From: Diphasiastrum complanatum
Taxonomy: Eukaryota; Streptophyta; Lycopodiopsida; Lycopodiales; Lycopodiaceae
Direction of reading: 5' to 3'
DNA: 64,000 nt
NCBI GenBank assembly: GCA_029204225.1
Contig: CM055111.1
Location: 45,517,255-45,581,254, forward strand
Shown here: one piece after another, positions 1 through 9,893 of the stretch
Position numbering within the stretch: position 1 is the stretch's first letter
Layout of the letters: each line of letters opens with the position of its first letter
The notes under the pieces: generated by a model
Told to the model about the DNA's origin: nothing
The model's database searches: none
Seen by the model: the letters and a program-made list of their open reading frames with translations, nothing else
Made by a program: the position numbers and the translations under genes

Positions 1-645
1 ACTATTTTCATGAGCATGCTACACATGATCTCATTGGATGATTCTACTTGCCCATTACCACGAGGATAATAAGGCATATGGGTTCTGTGGATCACGAAGA
101 ATTCCTCCAACAGGACCTTGATGGTCTCGTTGATGAAATGGCTTCTGCGATCACTGACTAGCTCCACCGGGCATCCAAAGTGCACAATGATATTTTCATA
201 AAGGAACTTGGCAGTGGTCCTAGCATCAGCTACTCTTACTGTCTTGGCTTCGACCCATTTGGTGAGGTAGTCTATGGCTACGATTATGTATCGAGCCTAT
301 GAACTCCTTGCTGCTGGGTGAATTGGACCAATATAATCCAATCCCCATTTTTTGAACGGTGCTTGGGCTAAGACTGGGTGCAGTAGATCATAGTTCAATC
401 TCGTTGGTCTCCTTGCCCTTTGGCACACATCGCACTTTTTCAAGTATTCCTCCGTATCTTTATGAATCGTTGGCCACCAACATCCTGATTGCAGGATCTT
501 GCAAACTGTAATGTCAGATGCAAAATGACCTCCACCCATGCCTTCATGTGAAAGCGAAATGATCTAAGTGGTCTCATGAGAAAGAATACACCGCCGAAGA
601 ATTCCATCAAGACCTCTTCGGTACAACTGGCCGGCAATCAGCTGA
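1..645 (-). pseudogene. Ty3/gypsy integrase, cut by window edge (family G)
   Basis: The minus strand encodes the integrase of a gypsy element. The zinc-binding H2C2 part lies at about 400-540 (GGGHFASD, then CDVCQRARRP), followed by the catalytic core (WGLDYIGP, VAIDYLTKWVEAK, SDRRSHF, GNGQVE), so all three acidic positions can be seen. The frame is broken near 297 and again upstream of 540, and the C-terminus lies outside the window. A closely similar integrase occurs on the same strand at 10,672-11,500. The enzyme would insert element cDNA into chromosomes; this copy is dead. The family assignment is secure from motif order; the lineage (Tat/Athila-like, no chromodomain seen) is inferred. 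Confidence 0.85.
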
Positions 646-1055
646 TAAGGTCTAGCCTTCAAGATCAATTTCTGCTATTCTACCTTTGGTAGTGATTTGT
701 TTGGTTGGCTCCGCATTAGATATTCAACAATGTCGGTAGCCCATTCTGGTACTGTGTCCACGTAAAATAAGGCAGCATCTGCCAATTTATCGTCGGGTTG
801 GGTTGCAATCTCCTTTTCCTTGATTCATGACACATGATCTGCCATGTAGTGTTGTTTTCCTTTGCGAACTACTATCCGAAAATCAAACTCCAATAACAGA
901 AGTAGCCATCTGGTGATTCTTCCGATGTTTCAAGTTTTATTAACGAGATAGAACAAGGGTTGATGGTCCGTATAAAAAGCAAAATGTGTGGCCATCAAGT
1001 AATGTCAAAATTTCATAACCGCATAGATCACTGCCAGTGCTTCCCGCTCTGTGGT
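646..1055 (-). pseudogene. gypsy RNase H domain, degraded (family G)
   Basis: Read on the minus strand, this interval continues the RT frame into an RNase H-like domain: TTEREALAVIYAV, HYLMATHFAFYTDHQPL, then LLLLEFDFRIVVRKGKQHY and MADHVS. Several in-frame stops interrupt it, for example in the stretch before the HYLMATH motif. The domain would remove RNA from the RNA-DNA hybrid during reverse transcription. A parallel copy on the plus strand is at 8,850-9,300, which helps to confirm the reading. No continuous ORF remains. Confidence 0.75.
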
Positions 1056-1694
1056 TCAATAGTTCATTTTGGTATCACTGGGCTGTCGGCTTGCAAACCG
1101 GATTGGAAAATCTTTTTTGTGTTCACCTGGTTGGGTTAAGACTGCTCCAACTGCATACTTCGATGCATCCATATGCACGTGAAACTCAATGGACCAATTG
1201 GGTGGGCGTAAGATTGGTGCTAAAACCAATGCGTCCTTAAGTTTTTGGAAAGCCTTTAGGGCCTCCTCATTCCAATGTGGATCCGTTGTGAGTTTGTAGA
1301 TTGGTCTGGCTAACTCTACAAAATCAAGAATAAAGATCCTATAATAGTTAGCATGACTCATGAAAATGTAGACCTCGCGGATCGTCCTCGGCGGTGGTAG
1401 ATCAATAATGATCCTGATCTTTGATAGATCTGTGGCGATCTTGTGTCTTGACACTATATGGCCGATAATCAAGCCATGTGTCACCCAGAATTGACATTTT
1501 TCTGAATTCAAGGAGATCTGGTATTTGCGGAATTTTTGTAACACCTTCTCCAAATTGGATAAGTGTTCTGAATCTGGTCCATGTACGCACAGATCGTCCA
1601 AGAAAATTTCCAGAAATTTTTGCAAATAATCTTTGAATGCCACCTGCATGACTCGATGAAAAGTGCTTGGGGCATTGCAAAGTCCGAATGTCAT
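1056..1694 (-). pseudogene. gypsy reverse transcriptase, C-terminal half (family G)
   Basis: A 212-residue open frame on the minus strand starting MTFGLCNAPSTFHRV, the classic gypsy RT FGL-NAP block. It continues with the catalytic FLDDL motif (FxDD in place of YxDD, common in plant Tat/Athila-type elements), then GHIVSRHKIATD, the connection domain and the start of RNase H (MDASKYAVGAVLTQPG). The fingers and the first part of the palm are missing: the conserved RYYRCNPN block just upstream (about 1,695-1,730) runs directly into this frame in another register. The coding potential is that of an LTR-retrotransposon pol gene but this copy cannot make an active enzyme. Confidence 0.88.
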
Positions 1695-2156
1695 AATTCG
1701 GGTTGCAACGGTAGTAACGGCTCACCTTGGGGACTGCTCCGTCCACCAAGGGTATGGTATGTTGGACTACTGTTGGCAGAATACCCTTTAGATCACTATA
1801 GCTCTAGGCAAAACAGTCCTTATATTCCACCAACAAGGATCGTAGTCTCTTGAACTGCTTGGGTGTTAACTGCTCTCCCACATGCACTATCTTTTCTTCT
1901 TTTCCTGGATCCACAAGATTCATCGGCTGTGTTCACACAGGTCCCTCGAAGACTTGTTCTGCTGGTGCCTGACTTTGATCAGGTTCTCGCTGGGCTTGCG
2001 GCATCATGATTACCACGTCATCCAAAGTATGATTCTTGAAAGTATCAAGCATCTCGTGAACTGGAGCTCGTCGAGATTTCTCTTCCAACATATTGATCTT
2101 GGCCCGACTGGTCATTTTTTGATTTTCTGTCACTTGTGTAGAAGATGACGCTGTAT
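1695..2156 (-). pseudogene. gag tail to RT-start linker (family G), no protease seen
   Basis: The minus strand encodes a gag-tail segment (TSRAKINMLEEKSRRAPV, HTLDDVVIMMPQAQ) followed by an RT N-terminal segment (VGEQLTPKQFKRLRSLLVEY, YSDLKGI, PLVDGAVPK). An aspartic-protease D-S/T-G motif is expected between gag and RT but I could not find one. The same arrangement recurs at 15,870-16,310, so either the family lost the protease or both copies are derivatives of one deletion. Stop codons interrupt the frame, for example after VFEGPV. Confidence 0.65.
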
Positions 2157-2900
2157 CTAAGAGGCCTTCAGTTTTTGGTCAAACTGCGCCGTAAGTTGCT
2201 CCATCTGCTGTTTGTATAATTTTGTCATTTGCTCCAATTGCAGTTCTGTGGATAGAGCGGATGCGTTTGATGATGATGATGTGATCGAGAGAGTAGGAGT
2301 GTGGTTGGAAGGATATTCGTCGTCAGATCCCTCATCCTCTTCCCTGATGGCATCTTCCATAGCTTCTTGCAGAGTAGCGTACTGTTTCCGTTGTTTCAGT
2401 TCTCTTCTGATGCTTTGTGGTAATCCAGCTAGGAACCACATGATCATCGCATGATCGGGAGTTAGAGCTACACTGCACTCAGATCGTAGATGTTTGGCCC
2501 ATTCAATATAGTCTTGGACTCTTTCTCGTTTTCCCATCTTGACTTTGCTCAGCAGGAGAAACGGGTCTTCCAAGAACTTTCTTGGTTTAAAGCGCGTAAT
2601 GAGAGCTGCTTTAACCGCTTCCAATGTGGATTTTTCTTCCTCTGACAGGTTGAAAAACCAATCCTAAGCCAGTGCCAGTAAGGACATAGGGAATAGCATC
2701 AGCTTCTCCGCAGGTGTCTATTTGTCATAGATTTCACAAGCTTGCTCGTAGATCTGGAGGAATCGGATGGGATCTGATGATCCATCGTATTTTGGTATTT
2801 CCATCCGTGGTGCTCTCTGGACTGGTTGCAAGGGAGCGACGGGTATGAGTTGGCCCATTGGATCCATTGGTGCTGGTTCCGGTTCTGCCTCTTGTTGCAC
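2157..2900 (-). pseudogene. gypsy Gag (capsid-like) ORF pieces (family G)
   Basis: Two minus-strand frames make up a retrotransposon Gag. The upstream piece (2,718-2,900) has the typical PKYDGSSDPIRFLQIYEQ start of the capsid-like domain. The second (2,157-2,624, 155 residues) has MEAVKAALITRFKPRKF, the KMGKRERVQDYIEWAKHLRS segment, DHAMIMWFLAGLPQSIRREL, and an acidic/Ser-rich then Gln-rich coiled tail (LEQMTKLYKQQMEQLTAQF). A stop near 2,665 and frame changes separate the pieces. The protein would assemble cytoplasmic virus-like particles. No zinc knuckle is visible. Confidence 0.75.
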
Positions 2901-3076
2901 AACTGCTAATCTGGGAAGGTGTGGTGCCTAATTTGCTATCCTTCATGCTATTGATCGTCCCGATCTCATATTCATCCGATGGTGGGTTCCAAAGTGATTG
3001 AATCTTGCTTATACAGTAGGATGTAGTCTGGATTTTCAAGGATCTAATCGATCTGATCCGCCGAAAGTGAATTTTT
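2901..3076 (-). other. 5' leader or gag-upstream part of family G, abutting an LTR stump
   Basis: This stretch continues upstream of the gag frame on the minus strand and has no convincing coding content of its own. At 3,077 it meets, without any recognisable target duplication, the truncated LTR of the chromovirus. The abrupt switch marks a rearrangement or deletion breakpoint. Confidence 0.4.
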
Positions 3077-3319
3077 CAGAATCAGTCTAGCTCCCAGACA
3101 TGGGTCCCGGGAGCCGTCCTAGTGGCAGAATCAACTTGCTTCCTGACTAGGCCATGACTCGAGCTCCAGAGCTAGCTCATGACTTGTGACTACTTGACTG
3201 GCTCACCACAGGTCGGAGGCTCAGTCCTTGACGTTCTAACTTACTCTGGGACCTTAGGGAGCATCACTCCTTAGAGTCTTACAGGGCACACTGGGTGCAC
3301 CTGGGTCAGCTTTACAACA
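3077..3319 (-). repeat. Stump of the chromovirus 3' LTR (first 243 bp of U3)
   Basis: On the minus strand the LTR begins TGTTGTAAAGCTGACCC at 3,319, directly after a purine tract (TGAGGGAAAGA) that serves as the polypurine tract. It matches 8,167-8,409, the beginning of the element's 5' LTR, at nearly every position. The match stops at 3,077, so about 675 bp of the 919-bp LTR are missing. Just before the tract the pol frame ends in GPDEDISFFK and a stop, a typical gypsy polyprotein end. Confidence 0.85.
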
Positions 3320-3562
3320 TCTTTCCCTCATTTGAAAAAGCTGATGTCCTCATCAGGGCCAAACTAGACCTAGGACGTATGGCACGAGCTCAATTCACCG
3401 GCCTTAACAACTTTGAACTAAAAAGATACATTGGCAATAGCACATAAAAAGTGTAGATAAAGTTCACTTACGTAAAACCTGTGTAAAGATACAAGTGATT
3501 TATTGACAAACTTAAGAAAGATACCTAGAAGTTTCTTGAACTTCAGAATTGGCCATGAGTGT

Positions 3563-4312
3563 TTATGCACGAGGCATGCCGCCAGGTAGTGCTTTGTGTG
3601 TCGATCTAGAAAAACGTCTATTGCGTTGATTCTTCTGTAGATAATCTGCAAGTACTTCAGGGGCTCCCTCCTTAAGTTTGTCTTCGTACTCCCAAGAAGC
3701 CTCGATGAGTGGAGCCCATAGCCACTTCACTAGATATTCACGTTGCACGCCAGTTCGCTTTCTATGTGTCAATATTTGTTCTGGTACAAGCTGCCTCTTT
3801 GTATCATCAAGTGTCATTGGTGGGTGACGGAGTTTGTGTTGCCGATCAAATCGCTCATCTGGTTTGTACCGTTTGAGTAATGAGATATGAAACACATTGT
3901 GTATATCCAAGCTGGATGGCAGCACCAATCGGTAAGCCACTGGGTTAATTTTCTTGGTGACATAATATGGTCCCGCATAAGGTCGAACGAACTTATGAGA
4001 GAAACCTTTTGGTAACGCAATGTTCTTTGTGTTCAGCCATACTTGATCACCTTCTTCAAATTCCAGTTCTCGTCGATATGGGTTTACGTCAGCTGCCATA
4101 CTTCTTTGGGACTGCTCTAAAAATGACTTCACCTCTGTCAGCTTTGTGTGCCACTCATATGTGAATTCCTCCATAGTGGGTACTGGGGTTTCTTGCACAC
4201 CTGTAAGAAAAGAGCTTGGAACAATCGGTAGCTGACCATTGCTTATCTCGAAGGGTGCCCGTCTAGTAGATCTGTTCACTTGGTTGTTATGTGCAAACTC
4301 GAGAATATCCAA
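3563..4312 (-). pseudogene. Integrase C-terminus with GPY/F region and chromodomain
   Basis: A 249-residue frame on the minus strand. It starts in the integrase after the core (MDILEFAHNNQVNRSTRRAP), has the KFVRPYAGPYYVTKKINPVA segment of the GPY/F module, then LDIHNVFHISLLKRY. It ends with a chromodomain-like block, EQILTHRKRTGVQREYLVKW, followed by ASWEYED. Chromodomains of this type are known to steer integration towards particular chromatin. The frame is separated from the integrase core by a stop at about 4,380, where TDGQTE is followed by a stop instead of the usual arginine. Confidence 0.9.
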
Positions 4313-4381
4313 GTAGTTAACCCAATCGGATTGGTCCCAAGCGACATAATTTCATAAATATTGTTCAATTTGTCGATTGAC

Positions 4382-4684
4382 TCATTCCGTTTGCCCATCT
4401 GTTTGAGGGTGATATGCAGTGCTGAAATTCAGTCCAGTTCCCACGAGGTGAAATAGGCAAGTCCAAAACTTTCTGACGAACTTGGTGTCTCGGTCAGAAA
4501 TAATCGTTCTAGGTAGGCCATGGTATTTGAAGACACATTTGAAAAATAGCCTTGCCACTTCTTCAACTGTCACTGAACTTTTAGTTGGTACCAGGTGAAC
4601 TTGCTTTGAAAAGCGGTCAACCACCACATAAATTGAGTCGAAGCCTTGGCACCGTGGTAGTTGAACAATAAAATCCATGCTCAC
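4382..4684 (-). pseudogene. Integrase catalytic core (rve) of the chromovirus
   Basis: A 100-residue minus-strand frame, MSMDFIVQLPRCQGFDSIYV, with VVDRFSKQVHLVP, then SDRDTKFVRKFW and AYHPQTDGQTE. The first two catalytic aspartates (in MDFI and SDRD) are visible; the third acidic residue would be the final E. Stops on both sides cut it from the neighbouring zinc finger and C-terminal domain. Confidence 0.9.
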
Positions 4685-4717
4685 CGAATCCCATGGGTAT
4701 GCTGGTACCGGTAATGG

Positions 4718-5413
4718 CTAGAGTAGTCCTGCTGGAGCTAGCAGTTCCACCTTCACTTGTTGACATGTCGGGCATGTTTGCACATAGGATTCAATGTTTG
4801 CCCACATACCTGGCCAATAGAAGCCTCTTTTGAGAAGTTCATGCATGCGATTCACCCTTGGGTGTCCGACGGCTAGCACGTCATGATGTTCTCGCAAGAC
4901 TTTCTTCCTTAGGTTGATTTTGTGTGGGACATATATTCTGCGTTGTTTATAAACAACCATTTGATCTTTCCAAGTGAAATGTTTATGAGGCTTTCGCAGC
5001 TGGAATTCGATCATTAAGTCCTTCGCTAATGCATCTGCACCATAATTCTCTTTGATCTCTTGGAATAGGCCAGTCACCTGAGTTGTCACCGTTGCCATCA
5101 AGTGTTTCTGTCTACTTAGTGCATCCGCCACCACATTGTTCTTTCCCGCCGTGTGTACAATATCTATATTGAATTTTGAGAGAAAGTTTTGCCATCGCAT
5201 TTGCTTTGACATGAGCATACCTTGGGATGAGAAGTACTTGAGTGATACATTATCAGTGAATGCCTTAAAGGGTTTTCCTGCCACATAATGTCTCCAATGC
5301 TCCATTGCTTGAACTACTGCAACCATTTCTTTTTCATGAGTTGGCCATCGTCGCTCTACGTCACTCAATTTCTTTGAAAAATATGCAACAGGCTTTCCAT
5401 CTTGCATCAGCAC
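4718..5413 (-). pseudogene. RNase H plus integrase zinc finger of the chromovirus
   Basis: A 231-residue minus-strand frame. Residues 1 to about 105 are RNase H: GKPVAYFSKKLSDVERRWPT, then EKEMVAVVQAMEHWRHYVAG, FKAFTDNVSLKYF and KNNVVADALSRQ. The second part carries the integrase H2C2 finger (EHHDVLAVGHPRV, RGFYWPGMW, CPTCQQVK). The frame stops soon after LLAPAGLL. The GMLMSKQMRWQNFLSKFNID stretch is the usual RNase H tail. Confidence 0.9.
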
Positions 5414-5503
5414 GGCCCCAATAGCAAAGTTTGACGCATTTGTATGTATTTCGAAAGGTTTCTTAAAGTATGGTAAGACAAGGATGGGTTCTTGAGTGAT
5501 CCA

Positions 5504-5935
5504 TCATTTTAGTTCTTGGAATGCTGCTTCACATTCCGGTGTCCATGTCATCTTCAGATGAGTCTTGGTCTGCTCCAATAGTGGTGCCACAATTTTGCTA
5601 AATGCCTCAATGAATCTCCTGTAAAAGTTACATAAGCCCACAAAGGATTTGATGTCGTGAACAGCTTTAGGAGCCAGCCAATCCAAGATAGTCTTGATCT
5701 TCTTAGGATCCATCCGAATTCGTCCGTAGCCTATAACATGTCCAAGGAAGTCAACTTCCTCTACTACAAATTCACATTTTTCTCTTTTTGTGAACAAGCT
5801 GTTCTTCCTCAGTCGTTGGAGGACCGTCCTTAAATGTTTAATGTGATCTTTGAGGCTACAACTAAACACCAAGATGTCGTCGATGTACACAATGACAAAT
5901 TCTTCTAAGCAGTCTTGAAAAATGTTGTTCATCAA
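5504..5935 (-). pseudogene. Reverse transcriptase, second half (chromovirus)
   Basis: A 143-residue minus-strand frame with the intact catalytic motif VYIDDILVFS. It continues HIKHLRTVLQRLRKN, CEFVVEEVDFLGHVIG, then FVGLCNFYRRFIEAFSKI and the approach to RNase H (WTPECEAAFQELK). It overlaps the end of the first-half frame by four bases in a different register, so a small indel in APATF-F-LMNNIF splits the RT. Confidence 0.92.
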
Positions 5936-6312
5936 AAAGTGGCTGGTGCGTTTGTTAGACCGAACGGCATCACCCTGAATTCGTGGCTCCCATACCGTGT
6001 TCGAAAAGTCGTTTTGTGCTCATCGCCTTTAGCTATTCGAATTTGGTGATATCCAGATCTGAGATCTATTCGGCTAAAATATCTGGCATGTTTGAGCTGG
6101 TCGAACAGGTCATCAATTTTAGGCATGGGATACTTGTTCTTGATGGTACCTTTGTTGAGCATGCGGTAATCCACACACATCTGCGGTGTCTTGTCCATCT
6201 TTTCCACGAATAACACTGGGGTTCCAAAAGGCGAAGCACTCGGTCTAATGAATCCTTTGTCTATCAATTCACCAAGTTGTTGTTTCAGTTCCACCAACTC
6301 TTCTTGGGACAT
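5932..6312 (-). pseudogene. Reverse transcriptase, first half (chromovirus)
   Basis: A 126-residue minus-strand frame with the fingers and palm of gypsy [57 protein letters not shown] (first catalytic Asp) and [19 protein letters not shown]. Residue order and spacing are those of active plant chromoviruses. The break at the 3' end lies inside the [10 protein letters not shown] block. Confidence 0.92.
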
Positions 6313-6324
6313 CCTATAGGGTGC

Positions 6325-6930
6325 TCATGAAATTGGTTCTGTTCCTGGTACTAACTCAATCTTATGGTCCACTGGTCTTCGAGGAGGTAACTTAGCTGGG
6401 AGTTCTTCCAGAAACACATTGCTAAATTCCTCTAGCAAATCTACACCTCCTTTGGCAAGTTTTTTTGTTGTGCATTTTTCCTTTCTGGAACCTCTCTGCA
6501 GATACAAAGAAAGCACTTTGACCTTTTCTCTTTTGCCATGCTTTTAATCACAGATGCAGCAACCATATTTTATTCAATATCGGTGCCCTTAGCATTCCTT
6601 CCAGACAGAGCTTTTGTCATACAGATCTATCCCTTGTAATCCAAGAGAACCAAGTTTGAGCTCCTACCCAAAACTGCAATACAATGTTCATTAGCCAGGG
6701 AAGGCCCAAAATTACATCGAAGGCATCCATCTCTAAAATCAAAAAGCTAAGTTTAGCCTTCCATCTCCCAAATTGCACCGGGATGTTCAATGTTGCTTTG
6801 TCTGCGTCCAGTGCTCCCTTTGTTGTTTCTACCTTGAGCATTCATGTTACATTTCTGGTCGGCAAGCTGAACTATTCCACTACGCTCCTTGAAATATAGT
6901 TATGTGAAGCTCCGGAGTCGATCATGAAAT
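6325..6930 (-). pseudogene. Aspartic protease and PR-RT linker (chromovirus)
   Basis: On the minus strand the catalytic motif MIDSGASHNYIS can be read at about 6,890-6,925, followed by two stop codons, then MLKVETTKGALDADKATLNI and the flap/hydrophobic end FDVILGLPWLM (6,617-6,841). A further frame at 6,325-6,516 gives the linker into RT (LLEEFSNVFLEELPAKLPPR, VDHKIELVPGTEPIS). The catalytic Asp-Ser-Gly is intact but the stops make a single product impossible. The protease would mature the Gag-Pol polyprotein. Confidence 0.82.
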
Positions 6931-7475
6931 CTGACTTCCTCTCTGCGATCTTTCCGGATAGGAATAATAATCTTGAACCAATCTTGGGGGTTGCCCCATG
7001 GAAGCTCCTTTCCATACTTGTATGTCATCCACCCACAAATGCAAACTCCTCCTTCAACTCCCAACTAGATCAGATCACCTGGAAGAAGTTAAGCAACCAG
7101 GGGTTATTTAGGTCCAAACAAGCACACCACAAACAAACATACCAACCAAACCAAACACAAAGGATCCCTCTCAAGCCACATTCCCCTTGAGACCGGACAT
7201 AGGACCTTTGCCTAGCCGTGCTTTCACCTACCTAATCGCAGCACATTTTCTCATCTGTCCTACGTGCAGATGGCGCTTGGCCCGAACCGCGAGAATTGAC
7301 CATGCTTACACCTCAAGGGCAACACCTTGCCTCATCAAGTCCCTCGTTCTGCCGACCACCCCGACCATGGACGCACCCATGCTTACACTGTGGGCAGCAC
7401 CTTGCGCAACGGTTGTCCTGACAAATCCCAAAATGTGGCCATCCCTTTGAGACTTGCGTAGCTGACCGGCTAATC
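6931..7475 (-). other. Untranslated leader and gag remnant of the chromovirus
   Basis: About 545 bp between the primer binding site and the protease. No Gag motif can be seen in any frame, and the space is too short for a full Gag, so gag is mostly deleted. The part nearest the primer binding site is GC-rich and contains two GTGTAAGCATGG-like words about 60 bp apart (7,305-7,395). Confidence 0.5.
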
Positions 7476-7488
7476 GGCTCTGATACCA
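7476..7488 (-). other. Primer binding site (initiator tRNA-Met type)
   Basis: The minus strand reads TGGTATCAGAGCC, the standard plant primer binding site complementary to the 3' end of initiator tRNA-Met. It lies two bases after the end of the 5' LTR (GCGCAACA, then TG). It fixes both the strand and the inner edge of the LTR. Confidence 0.9.
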
Positions 7489-7490
7489 CA

Positions 7491-8409
7491 TGTTGCGCCG
7501 GCGCCTCAAAGGGCGCTGGGACTTGAGCGGTTTTCCCAACAGGCGCTTAAGTCTAACATTCATCCATCATGCACTTACGTAAAAGCCAACTCAGAAATGT
7601 AACAAGCTTAACCATTCAGACTTTAAGAAAACTGGAATCCCAACCAACCCAAAAGCCAACTCAGAATCCATTCCCAAAAGGTAACCAAAGGCAAAGACAA
7701 GCCACACATGAAACCCAAGGCATAGTGGTCGCCAAACTGACCAATTGGCATAGCGGCAAGCCACACGTCGATGACGAGGACCCTTAGGCGCTGGTGACGC
7801 AAAAAGGTTGTAGTAAGGGTCCTTCCACTTGGACCAGTCTCGGAGGCGAATCCAAAATGGTAATCATCCCCAAGGATCAACTTTATTAAATTTGGAAGAG
7901 GTTACATTCATACATAGACTGACCGATCTCGAGGCCACCAACACATGCTGGGCATTGTGCCTGGCTCGTGCTGGTAGAGGGAGCTGAGATCTGGCGACTG
8001 AATTCCTGGCACTGGTTGAGCTGCCCAAGTTTCCGTCTGCCGGACTCCCCCTATAGTTCTGTTGTAATTTGGCGCACTCCCTCTGTTCTGAAACATAGTG
8101 CTTTCTGGTAAAGCACGCTTTTTAGGACTTAGTTTTTATTTTGCTGATTAAGCCTGGCAAGCCTGGCAGAATCAGTCTGGCTCTCGGACATGGGTCCCTG
8201 GAGCCGTCCCAGCGGCAGAATCAACTTGCTTCCTAACTAGGCCATGACTCGAGCTCCAGAGCTAGCTCATGACTTGTGACTACTTGACTGGCTCACCACA
8301 GGTCGGAGGCTCAGTCCTTGACATTCTAACTTGCTCTGGGACCTTAGGGACCGTCACCCCTTAGAGTCTTACAAGGCATACTAGGTGTACCTGAGTCAGC
8401 TTTACAACA
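7491..8409 (-). repeat. 5' LTR of the chromovirus, 919 bp
   Basis: On the minus strand the LTR starts TGTTGTAAAGCTGAC at 8,409 and ends GGCGCAACA at 7,491, with 5-bp terminal inverted repeats TGTTG/CAACA. An AATAAA-type polyadenylation signal (TTTAATAAAGTTG) lies at about 7,885 on the minus strand. The final 30 bp are rich in GGCGCC. The first 243 bp are matched by the 3' LTR stump at 3,077-3,319. A related LTR in the plus direction begins at 29,702. Confidence 0.85.
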
Positions 8410-9474
8410 CTTATCCAATCTGAAAAAGGTGCTAAAGAAATGTTGCGAATATCAAATATCCCTGAACCCAGAAAAGTGCCAGTTTCGGGTGACACATGGC
8501 CTAATCCTTGGCCATATAGTATCCAGACATAGGATCGCCACGGACCTATCAAAGATAAGGATCACTGTCGATCTGCCACCACCAAGAATGATCTGCAAAG
8601 TCTACATTTTCATGGGTCATGCTAACTATTACAAAATCTTCATTTTGGACATTGCAGTGTTAGCACGACCAATTTACAAACTCACAACAAAATCACATTG
8701 GACTAAGGAAGCCTTGAAGGCTTTTCAGAAGCTTAAAGATGCATTGGTCTTAGCGCCAATATTACATCCACCCAATTGGCCCATAGAGTCTCATGTGCAT
8801 ACGGATGAATCGAAGTATGCAATAGGAGCTATCTTGACCTAGCGAGGAGGACACAAAAAGGATTTTCCAATTCAATTTGCAAGTCGACAGTTCAATGACT
8901 CATACTCGGTGAATTATTCGACAACAGAACGAGAGGCACTGGCTATGATTTACGCGGTTAAGGAGTTTCGACATTATTTGATGGCCACACATTTTGCATT
9001 TTATATGAACCATCAATTCTTGCTATATCTTGTTAATAATACTTGCAATGCAGGGAGAATCACTTGTGTTTTTGGAGTTTGATTTCCAAATAGTGATTCG
9101 AAAGGAAAAACAACATTATATGGCGGATCATGTGTCGCAAATCAAGGGAAAGAAAACTGCAGCCCTACCTGATGATGAGCTCCCTCATCTTGTCTTATTT
9201 TACATTGATACTGTACCAGAATGGGCCGCAGATATAGTTGAATATTTAATGCGGGGCCAACCGGATAGATCTTTACCCAAGGCGGAACAACAAAAACTGA
9301 TTCTAAAAGCTAGACCTTATCAACTGATTGCCAGCCAGTTATATCGAAGAGGACTAGACGGTATTCTTCGGAGGTGTATTCCTCCACACGAGGCCACCCA
9401 AATTATCTCAATTTTGCATGAAGCATGGGTGGTGGTCATTTTGCATCCGACAATACTCTCCAAAGTTTGGTAGA
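8410..9474 (+). pseudogene. gypsy RT-RNase H-integrase start, plus strand (family G)
   Basis: Plus-strand pol remnant starting inside RT at HLSNLKKVLKKC. The frame 8,429-8,842 has YQISLNPEKCQFRVTHG, ILGHIVSRHRIATD and ALKAFQKLKDALVLAPIL; a stop follows AIGAILT. RNase H continues in the same frame (REALAMIYAVKEFRHYLMAT). Frame 9,030-9,473 holds the RNase H tail and linker (DFQIVIRKEKQHYMADHVSQ, ARPYQLIASQLYRRGL). The integrase finger begins as GGGHFASDNT in another register just before 9,474, where an unrelated LTR sequence starts. It is a paralogue of the minus-strand copy at 1-1,694. Confidence 0.88.
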
Positions 9475-9893
9475 GTTTTCTCTTTCTCAATAAGCATGAA
9501 AAATAGAGTACAAATGGTGCATTTTTATAAATGGGAAAGGCCCTTGCCCCAAAATCCTACTGGCTAATATGTACATTGATCCTATCCATTCATCTTGGAC
9601 CCAACTTAATCCAAGGGTCCACAGAAAGTACATTAGAAATCACAAGATTCATGTGAGTCCAAAATTGGACCCAACTTAAAAAGGTTTAATACTAAGTTCT
9701 TACTTGACTTTGGGCCTCAAGTTTTATTTTAATTACAAAAGGGCCCAAGTCTATTATCTTTATTTACGCTCAACTTGCTACTTGTGCTCATTGGCCCATG
9801 GGCTTATACGTGCAGGAAGCCATGCCCTCGCAACACATTTATTCACCAAATTTATTTATTTGCTCTATGTTGAGAATACCCCCAAGAGATAGG
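9475..9893 (-). repeat. Truncated LTR of family T (reverse orientation)
   Basis: This segment is the reverse complement of 33,142 to about 33,552, the start of the family-T LTR. Shared words include a GGGGGTATTC start, GGGCCCAAG, TTGGGTCCAA, the TATA-like TTATAAA and GAGAAAACTCTACC at the breakpoint. It starts at 9,893 (minus strand) with CTTGGGGGTATTC, one or two bases off the canonical TGTTGGGGG, and is cut at 9,475 where plus-strand integrase begins. It follows a minus-strand integrase, so it may be that element's 3' LTR. Confidence 0.8.

Larger units (their letters stand above)
3077..8409 (-). mobile_element. Ty3/gypsy chromovirus, minus strand, 3' LTR truncated
   Basis: This is a gypsy element with the order (minus strand, high to low coordinate) LTR, primer binding site, leader, protease, RT, RNase H, integrase, chromodomain, polypurine tract, LTR stump. 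The chromodomain after the integrase places it in the chromovirus clade. Gag appears largely deleted: only about 550 bp separate the leader from the protease catalytic site. At least one in-frame stop or frame change separates each pair of pol pieces, so the copy is inactive. Both flanks are family-G gypsy sequence but on opposite strands, so the element does not sit in a simple intact target. Confidence 0.9.

Noticed and set aside
7187-8096. Several 62-87-residue ORFs on both strands
   Set aside because: They lie inside the chromovirus LTR and leader and have no coding signature.
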